A stretch of DNA of 64,000 nt from Sodiomyces alkalinus F11 (GCF_003711515.1 NW_021167079.1:6442385-6506384); one strand, 5' to 3'. Counted from the first letter of the stretch, positions 24,101 through 37,276 are shown. The notes: generated from the sequence alone by a model not told the origin. Translations and numbers: made by a program.

Positions 24101-25229
24101 AATCGTTATATACCGTATCCGGGAATAGATAGAAGCAGGCGTTAATATCGTGGCCAGGTATAGCGTATACGCGGTAGATCTACCCTCTCTATAAAGTAGA
24201 TTAGCGGCGCTTAGAACGGTTAGTTAAAGTAGCTAAAGGTATAGCTATAGATACCGCGGTAATAGAATTCTTAGCTTTATTCTTCCCACGGCCGCCCTTT
24301 TTACGGGGCTTAGCCATAGCCTCTAAGGTATCTTTACCCTCTTCGCTTCCGGTGTATAGCATAAGAAATACTATAGCGCGGTGGCTACCGCGTTTTCCTT
24401 AGTCTTTAAGTCTAGTGTTAATATACTTCTAGCCGAGGGTGTAAAGGTTTTCGGGTATAACTACTTAGTTATCTATAAGACATCCCTCGGTCTTAGTCTA
24501 ATCGTGGCTGGTATAGGGGCGTATACCTCTAAAGAAATCTATAACCTATATATACGTGGCGGGCTTTAAACCGGTATCTTTATAGCTTTATAGTAGTAGC
24601 TACCACTTATCTACCTACTCCCTGAGCTTCTTAAGGCTATTTATAGGGTACCGTGCATGCTTAATATACTCTTTATGGTATCGGTTTAGCGGGTAGCTAG
24701 GTACTAATCCGTATCGTGTTTAACGGCTTCGTATACCTTATAAGGTATACCTCCTCATAGTAGTTATCTACGGCTTTAGTCGATAGTATTAAACTGCTAG
24801 GTTAGTATAACATTAATCCCCTTTAGGTAGTTATCGTATTACGCTTATAGGATCTTCTAGCGCGCGATTTTAACGTCGTACGCTTTCTAGCCCGCGTCCG
24901 TAAGGTCGAGATATTATATAGGCGTACGCCTAGGTGTTATAAAGGGAAAAAAGCCGTAATCCGGTATTATAGGCTCCTCGGGGGACTAAGTCGGATCGAT
25001 AGGGCGGAGAAACCTCTACACGTTATTATAGGTAGTAACCAATTCGTATAGGCGTCGCCAGAGCTCCTAATCCTTATAGGTTTTATACGTAATAGGGCTA
25101 AGGTGCGATATCTTAATAGTTATTTATAGATTAACACGCTATATCGGCGTAGCTAGATAGCTTCTTAAATCGGTAGTAATGGTAGCGGTAAAAAGGTAGG
25201 TGGTTCACTTAGTAAGTAAGACTATTAAT

Positions 25230-25433
25230 TATCAGATAAAGCGTAGTTAAAATCGTTATAAAATAGGTCAAAAATTGATTAAGGTAATTATGTATACTTA
25301 TACCTGTCTTAGACCGTCAGGGAAACGCTACCACCGTATTTTATATGGTGCAGATTCTGTAAGCGTCCACCCGGATTATACTCTTGGCAATCCGGCCTAT
25401 TACGTAGCCGAAAAGACTGTGGTCTGTTCGACA
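25230..25433 (-). repeat. LTR of Copia element 2 (5' LTR in element orientation)
   Basis: A 204-bp partner of 19765-19968, beginning TATCAGATAAAG (TG to TA at the terminus) and ending GTTCGACA, followed by GTATG at 25434-25438. Confidence 0.92.
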
Positions 25434-25438
25434 GTATG

Positions 25439-28400
25439 CAGCCAGTTCGTGAGAGAAAGCGTTTTGTACGTACGGCGAAGCTTAAAGGGCTCGTAAACAG
25501 TAGTTAGTTAGCTGGACCTTCGGCTACTAAGGTTAGTTACAACGTACTGAAGTTCGTGATGGGTATCGCAACTAATATGGTACATAATGACTGTCTGTCT
25601 GCTCTCATATCTAGGTACTGAGTACATACGTTATATGCTAGGTACCGTACGGAGGAGGCTTGTCATATTTTGTTAGGTACGTATATACAGGTATGTAAAT
25701 ACCTATCGCTTCGTCTCTCCTAGCCAGGGTCCCCTGGCACACACTCACATGGTGGTCCCCAAGCAAACAGTGGAGCGTAGGAACAGGAGACAGAGAGGTG
25801 GGGAACTTGGACGCGGTGGATGCAGAAGAAGCTGCAGGATTCCGATTCGCGTGTACGGATTTGGACACTTGCGTCTCGCCTGAGACACTCTACATGCATG
25901 CAGTGCAGACTTCAGTCACCTCGAGGGGTGGTCTGTACGTTTCCGTGGGTACGAACAACAAGCTCGTTGAGTAGTGCATCAGCAACCAAGGAACAGCCCA
26001 CGAAAGAGTAGGCAAGTGTCTTGAATCCATGGATTTCGCCGGGGGAAGCTGACAAGCAGAAGAAAAGAGAGCAAATACGCGAAGGAGCCCCAAATTCCTC
26101 GCCTACCTAGGTATATACGTTGTACCGCAAAGGGCGGCGTATGTACTTCATATAATTAGTGTAAGCTGGGCATCGCCGTCGATACTAAGGGTCGTCTTCC
26201 AGTTCTAATCTAAACGAATAGTATGTCGAAGCGTAAGTTTTCAGGTATCGTAGCTCAGCCCTGCCGGTCAGATCCGGTCCCTCCAATATCCATTGAAGGT
26301 GGTTTATGCTGCTTGTCACGCTGTATCTACGTTGTATTCGTACGTCGTATATGTATACTTCGTAGGATCGCCCATCAGCGCGGTTCGAATCTAGAGCCCT
26401 TTCCCGCTGTCTGTCCGCAGTCTCGTGGTTTCGAGTGAGTGGGTCGGACCTTGATGAGGTCCAAGCTTTCCGTCCCGTCCGCCAGTCTGTGTGGCCTTTT
26501 GAGATTGGTAACGGTAACCCTTTGGAGTACTTTGTACGGCGTATCCACTCATGATGAGTTAGGTACGTTTAGAGTGTCATGCCGGTTCATGGGTTCAACA
26601 TCAAAGTACGAATAAGGTACCTAGGCACTGGGGTGGTGAGTGGTGGGCAGGCAAGAAATGGTCAGTAATAATTATATACCCAGAAATTACCACGCCATAA
26701 GCAAATAGGGCGATATTTAGCAAGGGTACATAGCTTATAGGCACAAAGCCTAGGGACATAGGTGCTGTGTTACTAATCAGGTTCGTATCTAGGCGTTCGA
26801 GTGACAACGTATATATGTATCTATATCTCGAGCTGCACAGCGCATATATGTAAATCTTCGTTAGCAGCACCTACGGTACTTATATATATAATAAATTAGG
26901 TAAGTAGGCAGATATATATAACGAATTAATGATTCTGGGTTGAGCGTGGATGTGGTTATCCCGTATTACTCCGCACCTACCTTACCTAGGTACCTAACGT
27001 ATATCAGCTGCCGATTGGCTGCAAAGTTCTTTATTGAGAAACGCTTCCCTATCCTGGTGGCGCTACCTGACCTGAACCCCCGATGTTACCGAGTCGGAGA
27101 ATGTATCCTGATGATACTCGATATGCAACGGCACACCGACGGCACTTCACTCTTCGCATTCTGCATCTCGGTTACATATAAGGGATACAGCCTCAATTTT
27201 CGTACATCGCGTCTTCGAAGCGAAAATGCAACCTCGAACGGCGAAATAGCAAAGGGCCCCCGTGCCTGCCGGGGAAATAGAAAATGTCATTTTTCTATTG
27301 TTTGGGGGTTCGGGTCCGCGCAACCAACAGGTATCTTCCGTATTTCCCTCGCGACTGAGATGTGAACCGGGCGACGGAGTCACATCGAGAGGACAGCAAC
27401 TACAACCCCAAGTCAGACCGCCTCCTATATAATACATGTATGCATGCATGTAATTCGGATCACGGCACACTCACCGGACGTCTGTCCGACTTGACTGCTC
27501 AATGATCGTGAGAGCCTCGGCACTTGTATAAGGTATCAACCGGGGGGGGGGGACGCGAGAAGCGGACTTGGGTATACAACGTACCTACAGCGTACTGCCT
27601 CTATCCCTTTCTGGTACCTTACCTACTCCGTTCGTCTATTCGGATCTCAGAAGTTTTCCGATTCTGTCCCGCTTCTGCCGTGCCTGGCCCAGTGCCGAAA
27701 CCAAACTCGGAAATTTCTCAGGCTTCCTTTGTTTCCCCTCCCGCATCCAGGAGGTACTCTCACCAGCCGTCTGGGACAGCACGTTGACCGGGGATTCAGA
27801 CCAATGGCATCACTGGCCGGTGCACCCACCTTGTCCACATATGTACAACGTAAGAGTCCCACAGTACGCTAAGAATCGGGCAGCACTACCCATAACCGCG
27901 GGTCCTTCGGGTTTGTTCCTGGGGCGGCCTACGTATCATTACCTACCTACCTAGGTAGTGTACATACGTACCCGAGGCGGTGAGGACGGTACATATGTAC
28001 AACGTACCTATATATTCGAAACACACACTCTCCTTTCGCGGATGGGTGGGGTCGGGGGTTCCAGGTTGACAGGAGGAGAGGGGGAGATCGCAACGCCTAC
28101 CTAGGTACCTTAGGGAAAAGGTTAATGGAGGTTTTCCTCCCACCCGGTGTGAACCCTACAGCATAGGTTTCCTTCGTATGAACAGCACGCAACGTGGTTT
28201 GTTGTATTTAGGCAGGACACGATCAAATAGGTATATAAACCATTTTACACTTCTCGCTAACCACGGGGTTCTCTCGTGTACTCTCCACAGGCCAAATTCT
28301 CGTTATTGGTCAACCTTGGGCTGGACTTGATCGTGCCCTTAGCGGTCCTGAGGGAGAGACAAGAGCCATTTGATCTGCCCGAGACTCAGAAACACGATGT

Positions 28401-31400
28401 TCGAACAGACGTCGCGGGCTCTGTCTCATTGGAATTCCACCAACCATTGTAGTTGAAAGCATTTGGGTGCCTGCATCCGCTCGGCATGCATATGTCTACC
28501 TGTAGGCTGGTTCGTCTGAACTCGACGTGACCCGGGTGCTGACAGAAATGGCACCTGCGGGAGGGAATCTCACTGCATCGGCGGACTGTTTTCTGCAAGG
28601 AGGGACCCCCGTCTCCACTGGCGTTGGAGTTAGTTACGTTTGACGAGTCCTAAAAAGTAGTGTAGTAGCCGAACGGGCTGTTCCACCACCAAGGCCCCTG
28701 CAAGAAGAGGGCGAGATCCCAGATTGGAGGCTGCTCTCGCTCTCTACTGTACGCTGTATTCGCACTTCGTACAAACTAGGGGGCCGGGCGGTCGAACACC
28801 TGTATACATAAGCTCTACCCGACATAGTCAGTTGCAAAGAGTATTTTTGCAATATCGACTGGCCTGCACAAGTCGCCCAAAACGGGAAACGAAAGCAAAG
28901 CTGCTGTAGTGTCGAGGCTTCCTTACCTAAGGTCCTGAAACTCACCCGAAACAGGCCCTTGGGTCTATATGCAGGTATGTCACCTCACAAAAGAATAAGA
29001 TGGCAATTGGATAAAATTTTAGACTCTGGATATTGACGCGAACACCCCACGGGGTTTTGCGACTCACGAAGTAGTATCCGTATCTTCCTCGCCACTGGGT
29101 ATTGGCTGATCTCTCGCTGTTAAGCAAGGGCTTGCTTGGTAAGTACGTATCTCGACATTGCTCAGCAGTGCTGTGGATGATTACGCATTGCGAGTCGCAT
29201 TCAGCCAGTGTTTTTCTAGCCAGGTGTCTCCCTTTACAATATCATCTCCTTAGTTCGCGTTAGTCTCTAATACCCCTCGTCACGGCGTATAATAATCGGT
29301 ATAATAGGTATAGATCTCGGAAGTGAACCAACGTGAGTTGAGATCAACCTTGTGTCTAGATTATCTGTACGTACTGCTCATGCCGGTTGGGAATGTGAGA
29401 GAGAGCAAGAATACCTGTAGCCATCACGTTGTCAACCTGTCGCCACAACATCGATGAAGTGACATGATCCCATGGCAACATTTGTTGCCGATTTAAATAT
29501 CTACCACTCGGAGGTTTTCCCTTCCTCGTCAAGCACTTGCCAACGAAGTAGGCTAGAGTAACCGAAGAATATCTATCCGTACTTTCTGCTGACTATATAC
29601 GTCGTACTTTCTACGGGTTGTCGAGGATTAGTGTGATTATGTTCCCTCGTGGGTAGGTACCCATTGGAAGAAGCACTGGCTCGGTTATGACCCCGAAGTC
29701 CAATATATAATTAATCACAATGTGGGCAAACGAACTACTTCGTATATCCAATAACAGCCCAGGGGCTTCCCTCTTTCATTTAAACGAATAGCCGTGCTGA
29801 ATCGGTAAAGATTGGCGGGCACCCTTTGAAAGGGAAGTTGGGCAGAGAGGCTGCCGAGGACGGGCAGATATACCTATGTAGTGCTTGGTGCCAAAAGACA
29901 AAGATAGAAGCTGGCCGAACAAGGTGACTCCCTTGTTGATGGTTTTTCCTGTATTATATCACCGAATAGCCATGGACTCGGTTGTACAGGTATGGATGTG
30001 GCATATCCGAAATCGAGAGCAATACCTTTTGTACGAATCGGAAGGCTTTACACCGCTGGCGACCTCTCCGCAGCTGCGACGGAAGAAACCGACGACTGTC
30101 TGTCTGCTTCGTAGTGAAGATATAGGCCGTGTCCATAAATTTTCAAACACAGATGTGGCGTGGAAGCCCAAAGGAGCAGCGGGATCACTGTCAATTGATA
30201 GTTTTCCCGCAATCGCGTTGCCGAGCTCAGTCCCATGAATGACAAGTGGGGTTCGGGCCGCATCAGGATCGCATCGTAGCCAGCACAGGGCTGCGGAAAC
30301 ATTGCACTTCGTACAACGTAGGTACCGATATATATATGGGACAATGTTTGTGTGCGTATGGGACATTATTCTCCATAGATTGCCCAAACGCCAATGCGTC
30401 TGACCACAACAGGATGATCGATCGGCATAGGTAAGACCATGTAGCCTCGCTGCCAAGGAGACAGACACGGATGAGGGCGGCGGTGGGAACTTACCATATA
30501 TACAACGTACACTACAACGTAGTTCGGTAACATGTCACTTCTTGCGGGTTGTTGTCTGCCGGGGATGTGGTGGGGGAGCAAACGTTTCTGGCATCTCATA
30601 GCGGTCATGTGACGCCTGTATCCTCAGCCGTCTTCCCCATAACGGTTCACTTCTCGAACAACGGGGCTTATTAAGACACTAAACAATCCGTGATTAGACT
30701 CCGCCAAGTAAAAGAAACGATCTTTTAGAGTCGTATTAGACATCATCCTTTCATCCGCTACGAAAGGCCGAGACATTGCGAAAGGGGGGATTGTACACAC
30801 GGTTGTATGGATACATGCCTTACGTGGTGGGGGCTCGGCTGAGAAGTTCATTTCCGTCGTTCTCTTTACTTCGTAATTTCGTCAGTTGTATGCAGGTGGG
30901 GAAAGGGACGCCAGGTCCATATAGGGGGTTCCCATAATTACTTTGTGGTCGTCTTTGGGGCAAATCGGGATCTCGCGAGTGCCCCTTGTCAGAACCGGAT
31001 GTCTTCCTGTTTATTAGTGGGCAACTTGACAATAATGGTGCATCAGTCAGTTGCGTAGAATCTGGCTAACATGATTAGCATGCATTAGTGCTTCGACCGC
31101 CATATGTACTAGTGCTTCGTAGCCGAGGGAACAGTTACAGCGTACATAAATGTATTCGTTGCTTTCAGGGCATACTTCGTTCATACTTGACGGCGGGGGT
31201 AACAGCTCTAATAAGTACATGTCGATATATTGTATCCATATGTCAAGAGTTCAAGAAGATCATGGGCGGAAAAAGCTTTTGTCCGTCGACTGGGTGATCG
31301 AAGTGACATGACCTACCTCTTCAATAAGCCCTCAAGTTTATGGGAATAAGAGTAAGAAACTCGCTGGCTAGATCCTGCGATACCTTCAATGAGAGGAAAG

Positions 31401-34400
31401 CAGAGTCGGTTTATCAGGAGTTTATCAGTTAGTCTATATCTGGCCTGATTTCTTGAGGGTTTTTTTTGGTTCTTCTTCCCCCCCCCCCCCCCCCTTAAAT
31501 TCTTGTTTATCCCAGGTCGAATCTTTTACGTGTATAAGAAGTGGCTAGTAAGTGCAAGGGTAAGTATATCACAGGTGATAATGGACAGGGTAGTACTAGG
31601 TAGTAATAGTTACTCCATCCATACTTGTTCGTAGGTGAACAATTGAGAAATGAGATGAAAGCAACATGATTAGGTATCGGTAGTGGGTCAGCTCAAGTTA
31701 AAGTTGCTTACGTATAAGATAGGTATGAACTAGGTACCTAGATGTCTGTACATACGACGTAGACGTATAGGTATATAATTACGTAGTATCTGGATAAAAA
31801 CTCTTATTGACGATATATTAATGGAGCTCTCGCGATTGCCCAGATCTCTAAGACAACGCTAGCCTGAATTACTCGACAACGACCCCTATATTTACCACGA
31901 CTTGACTACTGCCAAGCAAGTCTTCTTCTGCAGAGTTGTCTAAGTTGTACATGTGTACTTTAAGTAGCAAAGAGGCTGGCCCTTATTCACAGCACCTGAT
32001 GAGTGAACCCCACAGTGCATGAAGTCTAGGCGTCGGCTACCGGGTGCTAGTCCCCCGGCCCCTTAGTCTTAGCCACAGACACTATCTTCTAGCCCAACGA
32101 GTACAAAGTTATGTAACTACCTTACCTTACGTTGTACCTCAGGTCATTCACCTTTTCTCCTTCTCTTTGTGCCCCTGTCTTTTATATTTTTCGTTGCCCC
32201 ACTTCTCGCCTAGGGCATCCTTCACTATAGTCGGCATCGATTACCTAAGTTGATGGTTGTTGGCCTCGCGTATTTGGGTGTTGGCTTGTTTCTTCTTCTT
32301 CATGTTCCCTCTAATAAGTGTCTCGCGGTATCCAGACAAGACGGTTTAGTCACCCGGCATATTAATGATTACCCGTCAATCGACCATAAATCAAGTCGTG
32401 GAAGAAAATCCAGTTCAATATATACACTCGAGGTGTTGCATAGATCACGTTGACGATAGGTAATGGCTGGAGCAATGGTGACATTGGATATTAGCGCGTA
32501 TTGTATTCCTGACGTCCAAAGAGGTCTCGATCGGGCTGGACAACACCGATAGTCACTACTTTGTATTAAAGGCATAGTGCGAATCAAGAACTGCTAGAAA
32601 ATACCGTCGTGAACGATTAGTACGCTAACACGAGAGCTCTTAGGGAAAGGCGGGGAGGCCGTTCGATCATAGGCGACTTCATTCCTCAAACTGGGTCCGT
32701 ACGATTTTGTAAGAATACTATGTACGGAGGACCGTACTTCGTAGCTTTACGACATATGTCCGTCTCTGGGTATCCCGCGAAAAGTCGATGTCTTAGTATA
32801 ATTTATAATTCGGTTTATTGAACACTTTCGTCCCAGCTAAGGCCTAGTAGTTCCCTAGGTATGCAGCGAAATGCCGAGTTGGAGCCTTTGTAGCGCAGCA
32901 GATCTGTACGGAGTAGCACCCTATCCAGATAGGTACTCGCTAGTTACCGTTAGCCAACTTGGCAGTATTAGTATCACCTTCTCGGCCTGTTCTCTCGTGT
33001 CTTCCTGCTCATGTGTGTGTGTATGTGTGTGTATGTGTGTGTTGCTCGCAAAGGCATGCAGGTGCTTTCCTCGCCTTGTTGGCGTGTGTCCGTAGGCCAG
33101 TAAGACCCAGGTCTTGGCCCCGTTAAGTTTGCTTGTAGGAAATCCTGGGCGTGTCTAATCGGAGCCGAGTTCAGAGCCATGATGCATCAACAGGTTTGCC
33201 CCCTTGGCGGGATATATGCCAGGGTCCTTAAAAGTGATATTACTTGTCTACTGCTGGATTATGAAGTGCCTGACTTGACCTATAAACTGTCACTGCTACG
33301 GCCGGGAGGATAGGGGAAAGACCAGATGGATGGACTCCATACAAACTCCATCGTGGTATGATTATATGATACAGCGACAGGACGGAGTAAAAATAACCGA
33401 GACGACCATCACAATCACAACATATATAAGATGGATTGCTGTCCTGATCGTTATCGACTTCACATTGCATACAAGCGGCCAAATCTGCTGTTGCTGGGCA
33501 GTTCCCGACATGTTTCTTCTGGGGACCCTCTAACAAGGAGGTCTCACTTAACTGACCGATCATTTACCCCAACCTCTGGCTGGGTCAGGGAGCCGGGTTT
33601 CGTGCCTTTTACGACACTATATAATTGATTAGTCTTATAGAATAGAAAGCGGGACGATAACGAACAACACAATTCAATTCCCAGCCTGGATCCCACCAAT
33701 CATTAACGCTCACCAGTTCACGTCTCTCCTCGTTAACAGTAGGTAGACTCGGCAGCCGTTAACCTTAATTTATGCTTGGCTGCTTCGTTGTTCTTGCAAC
33801 AAATGCCACCACCCACTCGTCAGCGACTTCGCCAAGAAGAGCCACCATGGCGAGAGAAGGGCGATGATGGCTTCAAACAGCGTGCGGTAGGGCAAGTATG
33901 GACCAGTGGAGGAGGCGTCGCGTTGGATGGATTCCGGAGAATTGGTAGGATATTTGTTGCTGTGGAAAGGAGTCACGTCAGGCTACAAGTTCAAGGGGGA
34001 TTATGTACGAAGTACTTCGTACGATTCTGTAAGGTACATGGAACTGGTATCAAAATTGGAGAGAATGAGCTGCAGGTCGAGACAAATTATTGCGTACCTT
34101 ACCACACTACCTACTCTGAACGTATAAGGTACAACGTACATATGTCGGCAATAACTCATGCTCGTTTCGAGCTGCTCGCCCAAAAAGGAGCCCCACCCCA
34201 CACTATCGTCCACAATATTCCAAAATCGCCCATATGTACAACGCACATTGTAAGCGATCCTTATTACGTGTGGCGCACCTATATCGGGGCCATTCCTCTT
34301 TGAAGTCTGTACATATGACCTGACGCACCCGACGCACAGGGGATATTCCCCGTTCTGCAGATCCCCACGCCCACAGCTGCTGCGACCACCTGCATTGCCC

Positions 34401-34660
34401 TTGGCCCGTTTTGACTTGGGCCATTTTCTCCGCAGGGACCCCTGGCTCTGTCAGTAGCGCTTGAGCGTTTCTCTGCCCCTCCCGACAGGGCAGGGGTCCC
34501 CGGTCAACTTGTCCGACAAGGGAACTCCCAGGCACCGCTGCATCTCTCCCTCCTCCTGCCCGTCTCAGCACCCCTCCGACTGGAAGAGATCCCACCCTCT
34601 TTCTACATACAACGTACAATGTAAGGTGTATGTATGCTGTGCTTTTGCCGGCATTACATG
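25439..34660. other. Nine-kilobase gene desert rich in short palindromic motifs
   Basis: No ORF here has convincing length, start context or family features. Base composition is ordinary and CA/TG are not depleted, so it is not RIP-mutated. Recurrent short motifs include TACGAAGTA/TACTTCGTA, TACAACGTA/TACGTTGTA, CCTAGGTACC-like palindromes and CATATGTAC. There is an 11-G tract at 27542-27552, a 17-C tract at 31478-31494 and a TG-rich run (TGTGTGTGTATG...) at about 33012-33043. It may hold non-coding RNA genes or silent chromatin; nothing in the sequence decides. Confidence 0.5.
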
Positions 34661-35644
34661 TGGAATATAGGTATCAGTGCTCGCACTCCCCCCCACTCAA
34701 GCCACGAGGTTCGAGACGACCATCCCTTCAGAGTCTTCACAAGACGCATAACAACCCTTCTTCTCTTTCCTGTCCTTCTTTTTCTAATTATCACTCGCAC
34801 TCTTCCCGTCTCGCTATCTTTATCTATACCTCTGTGCGGTGTGTGTACAGATGTGTATGTCGGCTCGTGTTGATGTGTATCCTTTTCACTCCTATCTTTT
34901 CATTTCCAACTTGGATATCTACCTCGCTTCTCCGGCTTGTTCTTCAAGGACGCCCATTACTATCAACAACTCGCTGTCGCCTGGCTGACTGGACGCTTCT
35001 GTTCATTTTTGTCGAATTTCGTCTTTTCTATCACCTGGGAAGGAGAGCAACAGCTCGTTTCGGCACGACAATCTAAGCTCGCCACATCTCTTTCCGTCCA
35101 ATTACTCTTCTTACTCGGTGACCCAGCAATATTCACCGTTGGAATATCTCGCCGGACGTCAGGCTGAGATATACTGTTGCCTTGTTCTCGACGACAAAAG
35201 AGGGAGTCGACAACAGAACTCGACTTCGTTCTTCGGGACCCTCTTTGCATACTTCGCTGACGCTGGCCGTCCAAGATCGCATAATCTAACCCGACAATTG
35301 CCTTCAGCACACCGAGCCTGGGCCAAACACTCGTGTGTGCAAACTCGTCCCTTTCCCTGGGCGATCGGCCCGCCCAAACCAAGAGCAAAAGATACACCTC
35401 GACGAAGCGGCATTGAGCAAGTGCATTAAGGCTGCCTTTCTCCCGAACCAGTTGACCCTGCAGATCGTTACGTGGCCTGGCAGCAACAACCTATCGAGCT
35501 GAATTTGGTTTATTGGTTACACGGCGAAACGGGACGCTTCCTTCTACTTGCTTGCCACACTGCGAATGCCCGTGTGACGTCTCCGATCACTGCACCGAAT
35601 TTGGGATCATCGTCCCGTCACCACTCCAGATCGGAACCAAGGAC
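34661..35644 (+). promoter_or_regulatory. CT-rich promoter/leader of the C2H2 gene
   Basis: The plus strand is strongly pyrimidine-rich from about 34690 to 35100 (CTTCTTCTCTTTCC type), as in fungal promoters and 5' UTRs. Several ATGs open short frames upstream of 35645, so uORFs or an undetected upstream exon are possible. Confidence 0.4.
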
Positions 35645-37276
35645 ATGGAACTCATGGAACTTGTGGATCATGAGCCTACGGCTCGTCCCTTTCGGTGTGA
35701 CTGGCACTCGTGCAACAAAGTAGGGACCATCTAACACGCACCAGAAGAAAAAAAAAAGAGGAAAAGAAAAGAAAAGAAAAGAAAAGAAAAGACACCGGAC
35801 TTTCATGCTGACTTTATCCCGTGTAGAGTTTCAATCGCAAGTCGGATTTGCAGAGGCATTACCGTATCCACACAAATGAGAGGCCATACGCGTGCTCCAA
35901 ACCAGGCTGTGGTAAAAGCTTCATTCAGAGAAGCGCCCTGACTGTCCATATTCGTACCCATACCGGAGAAAAGCCGCACCAATGCCAACATGTAGGCTGC
36001 GGCAAACGCTTCTCTGACGTGGGTCGCCCCTGTCGTGTATCTTCCGTGGCAGGCGTTGCTAACTCGTCACAGTCATCTAGTCTTGCCCGTCATCGCCGTA
36101 TCCATACCGGCAAACGCCCGTACAAATGTGCTCACGAAGGCTGTTTGAAAAGGTTCGCCCTGCCGATGAGTCTTGATGTGATACAAACGACTAATCTGTG
36201 TCCATAGCTTCTGTCGTAAAACCACGATGGTCAAGCACCAAAGACGGTCCCATCAGCGAGGCTTACATCCCAGCGAAATCGATGACTGTACGTCCGATTC
36301 GGACAGTGGCGAATCTCCCTCGACCCCTAAGCACCCTGGCCTACAATGGTCTCCCCAAGAGGTCATGCCCATGCACCACGGTTCCATGCCACACAGCCAC
36401 ACGTTGCATCGCGCTGCATCATTTGCCGACTTTGGCCAACAAATAAACTACTCCATGCAGCCTCCGGAACCACAATTCGTTCATCGACATAGTATTGCGT
36501 CCGGCAATCCCCATGACTACCACCCCCACGCCGTCCCAGAACATCAGCCGTCACACACAAGCGTACACATGCTCCATCGGACCGCGAGTATGCCGCATCA
36601 TCCCTATTACGTGACTGAACACAGCAATCCCGGGGTCGCAACGATGAATACCAATGCTGTGCCTCCCCGGTATCCCGACCAAAGACACCCTGAGCGGCCC
36701 ATGCTGGAGATCCCTTACACGGGTTCCAACATGAGCCATTCCCTCCAGAGTAGCCCAAGCGGGTTTTCAGCAGCTTCGGGCGGCAGTCCTTCCACACACG
36801 AAGGGTTTTACGCCCAGCAGCAAACACAGACGGCTGCCTTCGCACTGAACAGTGCCGGCTCTGGTGCCTCGGATGACCAGCACCATCCACATCAGGGCAC
36901 TTCGCCGCAACACCCACACACAACTGTCGTCCAATACCAGCAGCAGCCGACGCAACAACCAGCATGCCAACAGCCAGTCCACACCACATCCCAGACGGGT
37001 CAGACTCAACCCCCTGCCCCGCAACCTCAACCTGTACAGCAGGTCCCACAGCATGTCCAGGAAGTTCAGCACGTTGCCCAGGCATACCCCTCCCCACCCC
37101 CTCAGCAGCAGGCTGAAGATTATTGGCATGGCCTTCCATACCAAACGCCGGTGGAGGTGGCAACCATCGGCTCGCTTCCGGCTTTTGGATCGGGTACCTA
37201 CGACATCTGGGGGCCCAAAATAGAATTCGAAGATCCATCGATGCAACTTCCGAGTGCTCGGATCGCGACCCTTTAA
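35645..37276 (+). CDS. Four-finger C2H2 zinc-finger transcription factor with Gln/Pro/His-rich tail
   Basis: Four exons: 35645..35719, 35827..36018, 36073..36152 and 36208..37276, giving 471 residues. Introns fall inside the finger array and each junction restores a finger. Four C2H2 units occupy about residues 17-135: [51 protein letters not shown] and [18 protein letters not shown], with TGEKP/TGKRP linkers. The remaining 330 residues are rich in His, Gln, Pro and Ser, typical of activation regions. The start [18 protein letters not shown] resembles the N-terminus of related Sordariomycete C2H2 regulators. Intron 1 contains a (GAAAA)6 run at 35761-35790. Targets are unknown. A long antisense ORF overlaps the tail and is a composition shadow. 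Confidence 0.88.

Larger units (their letters stand above)
19765..25433 (-). mobile_element. Copia-type LTR retrotransposon 2, complete but RIP-inactivated
   Basis: A 5,669-bp element with 204-bp LTRs and an exact 5-bp target duplication GTATG (19760-19764 and 25434-25438). On the minus strand, about 21.12-21.08 kb reads FFYVNDIVI, the Copia reverse transcriptase box with Asp to Asn, and about 20.6-20.45 kb reads SFTNNTLNRKSS, stop, AYVIRLFSGIIAWRANK, then IIEAELVAL, the RNase H. Many TAA/TAG codons and near absence of CA/TG show RIP. A purine tract (TAGGGGGTA, minus strand) borders the left LTR. LTR length and sequence differ from element 1, so it is a different Copia family. No intact ORF remains. 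Confidence 0.92.

Noticed and set aside
29885..30468. Overlapping ORFs of 117 and 169 codons on opposite strands
   Set aside because: Both lack recognisable domains and overlap each other; neither has coding-like features.
33012..33043. TG-rich tract considered as telomere-like or Z-DNA regulatory repeat
   Set aside because: An ordinary interrupted TG microsatellite; no TTAGGG-type units nearby.
33776..34303. Plus-strand open frame of 175 codons in the gene desert
   Set aside because: It opens with TTG rather than ATG and runs through the palindromic 9-mer region; not supportable as a eukaryotic CDS.
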